The notes under the pieces are model-generated. The model did no database searches and was not told the DNA's origin. It saw only the letters and a list, made by a program, of their open reading frames with translations. This document shows positions 54,722 through 63,165 of a stretch of 64,000 bases of DNA, in pieces (position 1 is the stretch's first letter; each line of letters starts with the position of its first letter). The stretch is from Pyrodictiaceae archaeon (lineage in GTDB: Archaea > Thermoproteota > Thermoprotei_A > Sulfolobales > Pyrodictiaceae), in the NCBI GenBank assembly GCA_027036135.1, contig JALVSY010000007.1:624880-688879 (forward strand). The letters run 5' to 3'. The position numbers were made by a program, and so were the translations under genes.

Positions 54722-55498
54722 CTACGCTGGCTTAACCGGTATAGGCACGCTACGCCCATCTATATTAGCCATCGCCACCTCTACCCCAAAGACCCTGGAA
54801 AGCAAGTTGGGCTCCAATACCTTCTCCGGGCCTCCCTCGGCCACCTTCCTCCCACCGCTCAGCACTATGACATGGTCAGCGTACAGGGAGGCAAGCGTCA
54901 TATCATGAGTAGCTATAATGACTATCCTGCCCTTCGCTGCCTGTGCCTCGAGCAAGGTGTAGACGAGAAGCCTGCCCCTTAGGTCCTGGAAGCTTGTAGG
55001 CTCATCAACCACGAGTGCCCTGGCTCTGCGGAGAAGCACGTGGGCTAGCTGGGCTCGTTGCCTCTCACCACTACTCGTGGCACTGAGAGCACGCCAGGCA
55101 AGTCCCTCGACTTGTAGGAGGCGCAGCGCTCTATGAGCATCCCTTATGTCCTCCTTGCTAGGCCCCAGGGCTAGCCCGCTCCTAGCCGGGTAGCGGCTAG
55201 CAGCGACGTACTCAACAACGCTCTGGCCCAGGCCGGGTGCTGGCAGCTCCGGGGGCATATAGGCTATCAGTCTTGCCCGCTCCCGTGGGGAAAGGGAGTA
55301 GATGTCGCGCCCCCCTAGCAGTACTTTGCCCTCCTGGGGGGCTAGGAGCCCCGCTAGGACTCGGAGAAGCGTCGTCTTCCCAGCACCGTTGGGGCCTAGG
55401 ATAACCGTTACCTTGCCCGGCTCGGCCTCTAGGCTAACCCTGCTAAGGACCCGGTAGCCCCGGAGCTTCACTGTTACCCCGGTTGCTTGAAGCGTCAT
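54722..55498 (-). CDS. btuD: Corrinoid ABC transporter ATPase BtuD
   Basis: 258 residues. Walker A GPNGAGKTTLLR, Q-loop, the signature as SSGERQRAQ, Walker B ALVVDEPTS, and the switch His in IATHDMTLAS. FecE/BtuD branch. Overlaps btuC by four bases. Drives cobamide import from a periplasmic binding protein. Confidence 0.92.
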   Translation of the reverse strand: MTLQATGVTVKLRGYRVLSRVSLEAEPGKVTVILGPNGAGKTTLLRVLAGLLAPQEGKVLLGGRDIYSLSPRERARLIAYMPPELPAPGLGQSVVEYVAASRYPARSGLALGPSKEDIRDAHRALRLLQVEGLAWRALSATSSGERQRAQLAHVLLRRARALVVDEPTSFQDLRGRLLVYTLLEAQAAKGRIVIIATHDMTLASLYADHVIVLSGGRKVAEGGPEKVLEPNLLSRVFGVEVAMANIDGRSVPIPVKPA

Positions 55499-56463
55499 TG
55501 CCCTAGCCCAGCCTCCATCCTGACCAAGAGATATGCGAGGAACACTCCCCCAGTTATGGCTGTGACAAGGCCGCCAGGGACCTCGCCCATGTGCAGCACC
55601 ATGCTTATTGAGCGGGCAACAATGTCTGCCCCGAGAGATATTATTGAGCCAAGGAGAATGGTTGCTGGTATGCTGCGGGCAGGGTGACCGCCGACAAGCA
55701 AACGAGCAGCATTGGGCGCGATGAGCGAGACGAAGTAGATTATGCCCGCGGCGTAAACGCTGACAGCGCTGAGAGCAGCTGCTGTAGCAGTCGCTACCAG
55801 TCTTACGAGGCCAGGGCTGTACCCGAGGCTCGCCGCCACATCGTCGCCGTAGGAGAGGGCGTCAAGCCCCCTTGAGAGAAACAGCGCTATGATTGTACCC
55901 GCTACTAGGCCCAGGAGGGAGAGCAACACGCTATCCCAAGTAGCATAGGCGAACGTGCCTAGGAGGAGTAGTGCCGCGCTTATCCCGGCCAGGGCCTCAG
56001 CGATTAGGGTTAGGAGACTAGAGAGACCTGCGAGAAGGCTAGCAACCGCGATACCTGCTAGTACGAGGCCGGTTCTCGTGAGCCCTATCCTTGCCGCGAG
56101 AGCTACGCTCGCTAAGTAAGCTAGGAGACCACCTACAACACCAGCTATGAGGGGGAGTCCAAGGGGAGGGGAGCCTTGATAAACTATTATGACCAGCATT
56201 GAGCCTACAAAGGCTCCCTGCAGAACTCCGAGGATATCCGGGGATGCGAGGGGATTAGAGACAGCGTACTGGGTAAATAGCCCAGCGATGCCAAGTACGC
56301 CCCCAACGCCTATCGCCAATAAGGCTCTCATTAATCGTATTCTTAGCACAAGGCCTCGGAGCCCGCTAGGAGGCGAGACGCCTAGGGGTCCTAGGAACAA
56401 GCTCAAGATCAATAGGCCTAGAAGGGAAAAAATAAGCATAAGCCACGCTGTGAGACTCTTCAA
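55495..56463 (-). CDS. btuC: Corrinoid ABC transporter permease BtuC
   Basis: 322 residues, about ten helices, FecCD family. VSNPLASPDILGVLQGA and GIIYFVSLIAPNAARLLVGG are the characteristic loops. It lies between the binding-protein gene and ATPase as in btuFCD operons. Confidence 0.92.
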   Translation of the reverse strand: MKSLTAWLMLIFSLLGLLILSLFLGPLGVSPPSGLRGLVLRIRLMRALLAIGVGGVLGIAGLFTQYAVSNPLASPDILGVLQGAFVGSMLVIIVYQGSPPLGLPLIAGVVGGLLAYLASVALAARIGLTRTGLVLAGIAVASLLAGLSSLLTLIAEALAGISAALLLLGTFAYATWDSVLLSLLGLVAGTIIALFLSRGLDALSYGDDVAASLGYSPGLVRLVATATAAALSAVSVYAAGIIYFVSLIAPNAARLLVGGHPARSIPATILLGSIISLGADIVARSISMVLHMGEVPGGLVTAITGGVFLAYLLVRMEAGLGQ

Positions 56464-56482
56464 GGCCTATTGCACCGCTCAG

Positions 56483-57619
56483 CTAGCTACTGGGCTTTAT
56501 GCACGCATAATAGCCTTCTAGGCTTGTCGGTGGCTTCACCTTGTCGGGATGAAGTATCGCTGCTAGTAGGTAGGCTGCATCAACTATCCCTACCGAGGGT
56601 CTGTTAATCTTATTCGTGGCCTCGCCGTAGACTACGCAGACGTGTCCCTCCTTGTACGCCTTGAGGTTCCTGAGCACGGTTTTCCCGAAGAACTCCTTAG
56701 TCTTATTGTACACTGTCTTGCTCATGCCAGTTACGATTATGTAGTCTGGATTAGTTTTTATGAAGTCTTCGAAGCCGACCATCTGCCACCCGTAAAGGTA
56801 GTGGAAGGCGTTCTTGCCCCCTGCCAGTGTTATCAAGGTGTCTTGGAAGGTGCCGCCACCCGTTACCCAGGCGCCGTTCTTGCCGAGGTATACCACCAGG
56901 GCTACGCTCGGCTTCGTGGTGTTGACCAGGAGCTTCTCTAGCTCATTAATCCTTGCCTCCATGCTGTTTATCACCTTCTTTGCCGCATCCGGCTTCCCTA
57001 GGAGCGTCGCTATCGCTGTCAAGTCCCAGTAGATGTCGCTAAGGCCCCGCGCCTTGTCGCAGCGAAGGAAGAACACCTTTACTCCGGCACTCTCTAGTTG
57101 CTTAGCCATCGCCTCCTGCGCGGGTACGCCGCTACAGGCTAGCACTAGGTCTGGCTTAGCACTGAGTATTTTCTCCACACTTGGCTGCCAGTAGCCGCCC
57201 ACATCAACCACGTTGCTTGGCAGCCCTTTAATACCCTTGGAGAAGGAGTCTACACCGACTATCTTGTCGCAGAAGCCTAGGGCACAGACATCCTCTGTTA
57301 TTGAGGGTGCGAGTGAGACTATTCTCGAGGCTGGCTTTGTTAAGACAATCTTCCTTCCAAGAGCATCAACAAGCACTATCTCCTTGGCCGTGACCGTGCT
57401 CGTCACGGTACTCGTCGCTGTCTTCACAACCGTTACCGGCTTCGTGGTCACTGTGGAGGAAGTGGCGGTAACCGTTACAGTGGTAGTGCTAACACTCGGG
57501 CTCGTAACAGTCACTGTTCGCGTCGCCGCCTTGCCAGCATAGTAGCCTATGGCAAGTCCTATTATTATCGAGATTATGACAGCTACTGTCAATATAGCTG
57601 GGCCTGGTCCACGCGGCAT
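56483..57619 (-). CDS. btuF: Corrinoid-binding ABC transporter lipoprotein/anchor protein BtuF
   Basis: 378 residues. The ATG at 57619 follows GGAGGTG, which is better than the GTG six codons upstream. One N-terminal helix anchors it. A Thr/Val-rich linker (TVTVT and TSTVT repeats, residues about 30-80) keeps the domain off the membrane. The periplasmic-binding fold shows RIVSLAPSITEDVCALG, VVDVGGYWQPSVEKIL, and KPDLVLA. B12 is inferred from the flanking cob genes; haem or siderophore is a weaker alternative. Confidence 0.85.
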   Translation of the reverse strand: MPRGPGPAILTVAVIISIIIGLAIGYYAGKAATRTVTVTSPSVSTTTVTVTATSSTVTTKPVTVVKTATSTVTSTVTAKEIVLVDALGRKIVLTKPASRIVSLAPSITEDVCALGFCDKIVGVDSFSKGIKGLPSNVVDVGGYWQPSVEKILSAKPDLVLACSGVPAQEAMAKQLESAGVKVFFLRCDKARGLSDIYWDLTAIATLLGKPDAAKKVINSMEARINELEKLLVNTTKPSVALVVYLGKNGAWVTGGGTFQDTLITLAGGKNAFHYLYGWQMVGFEDFIKTNPDYIIVTGMSKTVYNKTKEFFGKTVLRNLKAYKEGHVCVVYGEATNKINRPSVGIVDAAYLLAAILHPDKVKPPTSLEGYYACIKPSS

Positions 57620-57795
57620 AGGGACGCACCTCCTCACATGTCCTCGAGTAAGACTTACAAAATGGTCCCCGGGTCCAGGTTAAAAACATAGATGCGCAAA
57701 CGTTGACAAAAACGGTACACAATAATACCTAGTGCCAGTAGCTATGAGCCTAATTGGACGATGCTAGGTCTTGATGAAATGTAGCAAAGCAGAGA

Positions 57796-57812
57796 CCCTC
57801 CCCCGGGGAGGG
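57796..57812. repeat. GC-rich palindrome CCCTCCCC-C-GGGGAGGG
   Basis: Eight-base arms around one base, about 40 bases past the end of the next minus-strand gene and 180 bases before btuF. Could be a terminator stem or protein site; no T-run follows. Confidence 0.35.
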
Positions 57813-57850
57813 CTCGGTGAAGACGCCGGCGACGCTGAGCCCTTGTTCCT

Positions 57851-58402
57851 CTACGTGTTGCCGCATACCTGGTTTGCTCGCAGGATTGCTTCTTGGTAGC
57901 CGGGGTCTCGGCGTGCCAGTTCCTCGTATATCCTCTTCATATTAGCTTGTAGTGGCTCGAGACTGTTCCCGGTTAGCCTAAAGACGGCGTAGCTCATGCC
58001 CCCTACTGGTTCTAGTTTCTTGAGCGCCTTGGCTAGGCCTACGGCTTGCATCTCCTCTGTTATCTCGAAGCCCTTTGCTTCTTCCTCGAAGATGTGCTTG
58101 AGCAATGAGAAGGGGAGGAAGAGCCAGGCTAGGCGTGCTCCTAGCTTTATCCTTGGCATCTTTGGCGGAGCTGGGCTTGTCTCTGCTATCCTCTTTATCT
58201 CCTCTAGTTGCTCGGTCACCGATACCCTTGCGTCTAGGCGGCAATCAGCTGCTTTCTGCACAGCCTCTATGTAGGACACGGGGTGCGCTAAGAGGACGAC
58301 GCGGTACCTCTTCTCTAGGAATGGCCACGAGAACGCATCCAAGCCTATGAGCTTGTCGCCTAGCCTAGCGAGGTTATAGGGGACGAGCACTAGTTTCTCC
58401 AT
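57851..58402 (-). CDS. Hypothetical protein
   Basis: 183 residues from ATG 58402 (MEKLVLVPYNLARLG); the frame is open to 58447. Mixed alpha-beta with a hydrophobic stretch ARLAWLFLPFSLLKHIF around residue 90 that is short for a membrane helix. I do not recognise the family. Divergent from the Nudix gene and upstream of btuF. Confidence 0.65.
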   Translation of the reverse strand: MEKLVLVPYNLARLGDKLIGLDAFSWPFLEKRYRVVLLAHPVSYIEAVQKAADCRLDARVSVTEQLEEIKRIAETSPAPPKMPRIKLGARLAWLFLPFSLLKHIFEEEAKGFEITEEMQAVGLAKALKKLEPVGGMSYAVFRLTGNSLEPLQANMKRIYEELARRDPGYQEAILRANQVCGNT

Positions 58403-58556
58403 GGCCCATGACCTTGCCCGGTACACGTACCCGGTAAATAACTGCATTGCTTACAAGTAGCCTGCTATATAGGACTCGGGCCCCCGGGGACCTCGCTGCG
58501 CGGGAAGCTGTATCTAGGCCCAGGGAGCCTAGATGTATAGCTCAGGGCGGCTTGGT

Positions 58557-59099
58557 ATGAGCAAGGAGGAGCCCCGAATACTCGGCGAGGAGGTTCTCTG
58601 CCAGGGGCGCAAACTCGCCCTAGGCCAGGTTGTGGCCGAGATACGTGGCCGCAGAGTAGTCTTTGATGCGCTTCTGCACCCAGGCGCTGTAGCCATACTC
58701 GCCGTGGATGAGAAAGGCCGCGTTCTCCTCGAGAGACAGTTTAGGCCAATAATCGGGGAATGGATATACGAGGTTCCCGCAGGCACTATTGAGGAAGGCG
58801 AGGATCCGCGCGAGACTGTGCGCCGCGAGCTAGTCGAGGAAACAGGGTACGAGCCTGGAGCCATAGAACACCTCGTAACAATGTACACTAGCCCAGGTAC
58901 ATCCAAGGAGAGGCTATACATCTACCTAGCCAAGGACCTACGCTACCGAGGCGCTAGACCCGAGCAAGACGAGTTAATCGAGACTCTGTGGATCTCATTG
59001 GACGAGGCACTAGAAATGATAAGGAGGGGCGAAATAAAAGATGCCAAGACAATAGTAGCCCTCCTCTACTACAAAGCACTCTACAAAGAACATAAATAA
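58557..59099 (+). CDS. Nudix hydrolase, ADP-ribose pyrophosphatase type
   Basis: 180 residues. Nudix box GTIEEGEDPRETVRRELVEE at about residues 76-95; upstream QFRPIIGEWIYEVPAG is characteristic of ADP-ribose pyrophosphatases. Splits ADP-ribose into AMP and ribose 5-phosphate. ATG 58533 is eight codons upstream and possible. A second, unrelated Nudix gene lies at 2134. Confidence 0.9.
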   Translation: MSKEEPRILGEEVLCQGRKLALGQVVAEIRGRRVVFDALLHPGAVAILAVDEKGRVLLERQFRPIIGEWIYEVPAGTIEEGEDPRETVRRELVEETGYEPGAIEHLVTMYTSPGTSKERLYIYLAKDLRYRGARPEQDELIETLWISLDEALEMIRRGEIKDAKTIVALLYYKALYKEHK

Positions 59100-59209
59100 T
59101 CACCATAGTATTTTAACGCATAATTAATGACTTGGCTACTTCCCTGCAAAAATCCACTAGGGCCCTAGCCTAGGCACACAACACCCTTCTCCCTAAGCCT
59201 CTCCTTCAC

Positions 59210-60508
59210 CTATAGGGTTGACGTCTCAACGGCCTTTCTTGCGTTGCTTATTGCTATTCTGGCTATGTCTTCCGGAGAGAACATCTCTAGGCTGGCTGGA
59301 GGCTGGTCAACGGCTCCTCGTAGGCATATTATGCCTATTTTCTCCGCCCCCGTTTTCCTTGCTCTCTCTATGGTCTTTTGGTAGTCGCTGTGCGCGCATT
59401 TGCCCATTTTTACCTCGTATGCAGCTATTGGTTTCTTCGCGGCTTTGTCTAGGACTACTATGTCTACGTCGCCTTCTCCGTGGGGTAGTATCGTGTAGCT
59501 CGGTATACCTCCGTAGTGTTCTGCTAGTAGCTCTGCTAGGCTGAACTGTAGCTCTCTCGCGTAGAGCGCTAGTGCTGTCTCCCTTAGCGTGCCCGGGGCC
59601 TCGGGATACTCATCTATTGCGTGCTTCTCTGCCAGCCCATAGACGATGGCGAGGAGCGGGGAGGAGTGGCGATAATAGACTCTCTTCCCACGGGTTCGCC
59701 ACAGCCTTGTCTTGGCCACTAGCCCCATGTCCACTAGTTTCTCTAGTACACCTGTCACGGTTGACGGGCTCGGGGTTTCTATGAGGCCTCTATGGTGTAG
59801 AATTGTTGCCAGTGTCCGTGAGTCCCAAACACCTGCTCCGAGGAGGCGTAGGACTGCCTCATAGAGCCTGGTTAGTCTTCGCTCCTCCTCGCTGAATGCC
59901 TCCCCTACGAGGCTCTGTGCAACACTGTAGAGTATGTTAGCGCTGTCCGCTATCCATTCCCATGGCTTGGCTGAGAAGACTCCGGGCATCGCTGATAGCC
60001 ATGGTTCCCGGAGTAGTACTCCCCATAGAACAGAGTCCAGGGGACCTAGGCGCGGGGTAAGTGAGGTGATTGCATCGCCTAGGCTTATGAGGCCTATCCT
60101 TACCGGGGCCACTAGGCCTAGTAGGGGGCTCCTTGTCGAGAAGACCTTGCTTACGACGCCTAGGCTTGAAGCTACTAGCACCAAGGCCCCATCGGGGTGT
60201 GCGAGGGCCAGCATTTGCCAGTATCTCTCCGGGAGCCTCTGGAACTCATCGAGCACTACTACACCCTCGTCTCGGAGGATGCTGAGTATTTCTCTCGCCG
60301 CGTCCTCGACGCTAGCTGTTCTTGGCTCGTGGCCACGGTGCTCCACTATGACCGTGTTATCCCTCGTGACTGTGGCGTAGAGCTCCCAGTCTACGAGGAG
60401 CCTTGCCATGAAGGTCTTGCCTGTCTTCCTCCTGCCGTAGAGTAGGAGCCAGCTCTCCTCCTCGGCTAGCCTCTTTAGGTACTTGAACTCCCTGCGCCAC
60501 AGAGTTAT
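59210..60508 (-). CDS. Archaeal ATPase with C-terminal DUF234-like domain; no standard start codon
   Basis: About 430 residues. Walker A is [13 protein letters not shown] and Walker [13 protein letters not shown]; the C-terminal part ([15 protein letters not shown], then AYEVKMGK) looks like the PD-(D/E)xK-type DUF234 domain. The first ATG (60409) would cut into Walker A. The frame continues upstream as [18 protein letters not shown], which matches the family N-terminus, but no ATG, GTG or TTG occurs; ATA at 60508 or CTG at 60502 would be needed. Divergent from trpB2. Confidence 0.75.
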   Translation of the reverse strand: MTLWRREFKYLKRLAEEESWLLLYGRRKTGKTFMARLLVDWELYATVTRDNTVIVEHRGHEPRTASVEDAAREILSILRDEGVVVLDEFQRLPERYWQMLALAHPDGALVLVASSLGVVSKVFSTRSPLLGLVAPVRIGLISLGDAITSLTPRLGPLDSVLWGVLLREPWLSAMPGVFSAKPWEWIADSANILYSVAQSLVGEAFSEEERRLTRLYEAVLRLLGAGVWDSRTLATILHHRGLIETPSPSTVTGVLEKLVDMGLVAKTRLWRTRGKRVYYRHSSPLLAIVYGLAEKHAIDEYPEAPGTLRETALALYARELQFSLAELLAEHYGGIPSYTILPHGEGDVDIVVLDKAAKKPIAAYEVKMGKCAHSDYQKTIERARKTGAEKIGIICLRGAVDQPPASLEMFSPEDIARIAISNARKAVETSTL

Positions 60509-60515
60509 TCTGGCC

Positions 60516-60552
60516 AGAATATTCCACCCAGAATATTCCCGGGAGAATACTC
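60516..60552. promoter_or_regulatory. Three phased AGAATATTC operator-like repeats
   Basis: AGAATATTCC at 60516 and 60530 and AGAATACTC at 60544, exactly 14 bases apart. Each core GAATATTC is itself palindromic in the first two copies. They lie immediately upstream of the ATPase and about 60 bases before the trpB2 TATA box. The fixed spacing suggests binding of a protein array. Confidence 0.5.
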
Positions 60553-60604
60553 GAGCTTAAGGGTTGTGTGCCGACTGGCTAGTAGTGGGAGCCAATTCTT
60601 AGGG

Positions 60605-60619
60605 AAAGGTTTAAATATA
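60605..60619 (+). promoter_or_regulatory. BRE/TATA promoter of trpB2
   Basis: AAAGGTTTAAATATA is a near-consensus crenarchaeal BRE plus TATA box. It predicts transcription starting about 60640, which fixes the trpB2 start at ATG 60665 rather than the upstream ATG 60566. Confidence 0.65.
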
Positions 60620-60664
60620 CCACTCATCGAGGCTTTCTTTGTTCCTGGTGTAGCCGATGCGCCA

Positions 60665-62029
60665 ATGGCGTTAGACCCCATAAAAATCCGTGCACCCCAA
60701 GATGAGGAGATAGTGCCGAAACAGTGGTACAACATAGTGCCGGATCTACCTGAGCCTCTTTCCCCGCCACGCAAGCCGGACGGATCAATAGTTAAACCGG
60801 AGGAACTAGAAGCAATCTTCCCAAAGGAGCTCGTACGCCAAGAAATCAGCACAGAAAGGTTCATACCAGTACCAGAAGAGGTTAGGCAAGCCTACCTAGA
60901 AGTCGGTAGACCGACACCCCTCATAAGGGCTAGAAGGCTAGAGGAGCGACTAGGCACACCGGCCAAGATATACTTCAAGTACGAGGGAGTCCTCCCAACC
61001 GGGGCCCATAAGGCAAACACAGCTATAGCACAGGCTCACATGGCCGCCAAGGAGGGCATCGAGAGACTAACCACGGAGACCGGTGCCGGTCAATGGGGTA
61101 GCGCGCTCTCCTTAGCAGGTGCGCTCTTCGGCGTAAAGGTAAGAGTCTATATGGTCCGTATAAGCTACGAGCAGAAGCCCTACCGCCGAGTACTAATGCA
61201 GATCTATGGCGCCGAAGTGGTGCCTAGCCCGAGCAAGCTCACAGAGGTAGGTAGGAAGATACTCGAGGAGGACCCCGATAACCCTGGGAGCCTCGGCATT
61301 GCTATAAGCGAGGCAATAGAGGATGCCCTAACCCATCCTAATACGAAGTACTCGCTGGGCTCAGTTCTCAACAGCGTATTGCTGCACCAGACGGTGATAG
61401 GCCAGGAGGCAATGAAGCAACTAGAGCTACTAGGCGAGGAGCCGCCAACACACCTCGTGGGCTGCGTTGGAGGCGGGAGCAACTTCGCCGGGTTCACTTA
61501 CCCGTTCATAAGAGAGAAGCTGAGAGGAAAACTAGACGCCGAGATAATAGCCGTGGAGCCCAAGGCCGCTCCCTCGATGACGCGGGGCGAGTACCGCTAC
61601 GACTTCGGCGACACAGCTGGGCTAACACCGCTCATAAAGATGCATACGCTCGGGCACAGGTTCATACCGCCACCAATACACGCTGGCGGGCTAAGGTACC
61701 ACGGAGTAGCACCGAGCCTAAGCATACTAGTAAACCATGGAATCGTTAAGCCGGTAGCCTATAAGCAGACAGAGGTATTCGAGGCAGCAAGGATATTCGC
61801 TCAGGCAGAGGGCTTCGTAGCCGCGCCAGAAACAGCTCACGCCGTCAAGGCCGTGATAGACCTAGCACTCGAGGCTAAGAAGAAGAACGAGAAACGCATA
61901 ATAGTATTCAACTTCAGCGGCCACGGTCTACTAGACCTCAAGGGATACGAAGACTACCTAGCAGGCAGACTAGTAGATGTCGAGCCCGAGAGCTTCGACC
62001 TATCCTACCTACCACGCGTAGAGGGGTGA
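60665..62029 (+). CDS. Tryptophan synthase beta-chain homolog, TrpB2 type
   Basis: About 454 residues. The PLP Lys is in [14 protein letters not shown], the glutamate-type block is [10 protein letters not shown], and phosphate binding is [10 protein letters not shown]. The long N-terminus and [12 protein letters not shown] are typical of TrpB2, which converts indole and serine (or phosphoserine) to tryptophan but does not pair with TrpA in the usual way. No trpA or other trp gene lies nearby. Followed by a SerK-like gene ten bases on. Confidence 0.9.
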   Translation: MALDPIKIRAPQDEEIVPKQWYNIVPDLPEPLSPPRKPDGSIVKPEELEAIFPKELVRQEISTERFIPVPEEVRQAYLEVGRPTPLIRARRLEERLGTPAKIYFKYEGVLPTGAHKANTAIAQAHMAAKEGIERLTTETGAGQWGSALSLAGALFGVKVRVYMVRISYEQKPYRRVLMQIYGAEVVPSPSKLTEVGRKILEEDPDNPGSLGIAISEAIEDALTHPNTKYSLGSVLNSVLLHQTVIGQEAMKQLELLGEEPPTHLVGCVGGGSNFAGFTYPFIREKLRGKLDAEIIAVEPKAAPSMTRGEYRYDFGDTAGLTPLIKMHTLGHRFIPPPIHAGGLRYHGVAPSLSILVNHGIVKPVAYKQTEVFEAARIFAQAEGFVAAPETAHAVKAVIDLALEAKKKNEKRIIVFNFSGHGLLDLKGYEDYLAGRLVDVEPESFDLSYLPRVEG

Positions 62030-62038
62030 CCGCCTATT

Positions 62039-62653
62039 GTGGAGCCCAGTATTTTTCTCATACCAGTCAAGGAACTCCTCGCCCACGAGGAGGCTAGGCA
62101 TAGCCGCGTACTCCGAGTAGCTAGGAGCATAAAACGCCTAGGCAGGGTAATGAGGCCCATAATCGTTGAGGAGCGCTCGTTAACGATAATAGATGGGCAC
62201 CACAGATACAACGCATTAAGACTACTAGGAGCCCGGTACGCCCCCGTGGTAATGGCTCGCTACGGAGCCGAGATAGCCGGGATCAAGCCCCCGATCAGAG
62301 TCATAAGGGTTAGGGCGGCATCGCCCCTAGACGCTCTGAGCACGGTAGAGAAGCATATCCAAGCGGTGGCTCCTAGGGGCCCGGGGAGACTAGTCCTCAG
62401 AGTCGGTAGGGACACTATTGTTCTTAGGAGGGACCTAGAGCAACTACACCGGGCAATAGGCCTTCTCGAGAAAAAGACCCTAGGCAAACACGGGAAAGTG
62501 CACCGCGTTATCGCGCTGCCGGATCCCCTAGAGCCGAGACTCGTTCTCAGAGCCGCGGAGAGGGGAGAGCCGTACCCGGAGAAAACGAGTATCCATGTCA
62601 CCGAGTTGAAGAAGCTAGTGGCTCCAAGAAGGCTCCAGAAATTACTGGGCTAG
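62039..62653 (+). CDS. ParB/Srx-fold protein, SerK-like serine kinase candidate
   Basis: 204 residues from a GTG start. Contains RPIIVEERSLTIIDGHHRYN (about residues 40-59, DGHHR), the signature shared by ParB-type NTPases and the archaeal ADP-dependent serine kinase SerK. There is no HTH DNA-binding domain as in ParB. Being downstream of trpB2, it could supply phosphoserine or act on serine, which is inference. Very basic C-terminal half. Confidence 0.65.
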   Translation: MEPSIFLIPVKELLAHEEARHSRVLRVARSIKRLGRVMRPIIVEERSLTIIDGHHRYNALRLLGARYAPVVMARYGAEIAGIKPPIRVIRVRAASPLDALSTVEKHIQAVAPRGPGRLVLRVGRDTIVLRRDLEQLHRAIGLLEKKTLGKHGKVHRVIALPDPLEPRLVLRAAERGEPYPEKTSIHVTELKKLVAPRRLQKLLG

Positions 62654-62674
62654 TCTTCTCCTCTTCTATCCTGC

Positions 62675-63130
62675 CTAGTTTTTCTCCACACAGCTTATTA
62701 TTGACTCCGTGACGCCTGCTACTATCTTGTTCACGAACTCATCAACGTTTATGAAGCGTGAGAGCAATTGTAATGCCTTGCCCAGCTCTACCTCTGCTCT
62801 CCATTTCACTCTTGTCTTGTTGGGTTCTTCCTCTTCTAGGTTGAGATGTATGACTCCGCTGTATCTCGCTCTTGCGATGCTGCCCTCGAACAAGTAGTCT
62901 ATGTTGTTCTCGTCTATCTCCCTTATCTCTATGTTTGCCTTAGCTGTCAGCCTAGAAAGGTACTCCACGACACCGCCTACGTCTACGCGGAAGGTGGCTG
63001 TGAATCCCTTTTCCCTTGGCTCCCAGGAGACTAGGTAGGGTAGGCACTTGGCCACCTTGCCTGGGTTAGTCAGTGTATCGCGGACAGTGCTCAGCGGCTT
63101 GTTTATCACGAGCCCTCCGCTAAGCTCCAT
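62675..63130 (-). CDS. CoxG/SRPBCC-fold protein
   Basis: About 151 residues from ATG 63130 (MELSGGLVINKPLSTV); two earlier ATGs exist. The SRPBCC fold is recognisable by the start, by NPGKVAKCLPYLVSWE and by the final long helix. Best match is the CoxG family (carbon-monoxide dehydrogenase accessory), but no Cox genes are visible, so the ligand is unknown. Follows the G3P dehydrogenase gene by 35 bases. Confidence 0.75.
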   Translation of the reverse strand: MELSGGLVINKPLSTVRDTLTNPGKVAKCLPYLVSWEPREKGFTATFRVDVGGVVEYLSRLTAKANIEIREIDENNIDYLFEGSIARARYSGVIHLNLEEEEPNKTRVKWRAEVELGKALQLLSRFINVDEFVNKIVAGVTESIISCVEKN

Positions 63131-63165
63131 GGCCATTCCTTGCCGCCCCACTGGCTCTGTTGTGG

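Noticed and set aside
57620-57850. Cobalamin riboswitch upstream of btuF
   Set aside because: A short AGCTACTGGCACTAGG resembles part of a B12 box, but the remaining conserved segments are missing and the sequence cannot form the expected arrangement.
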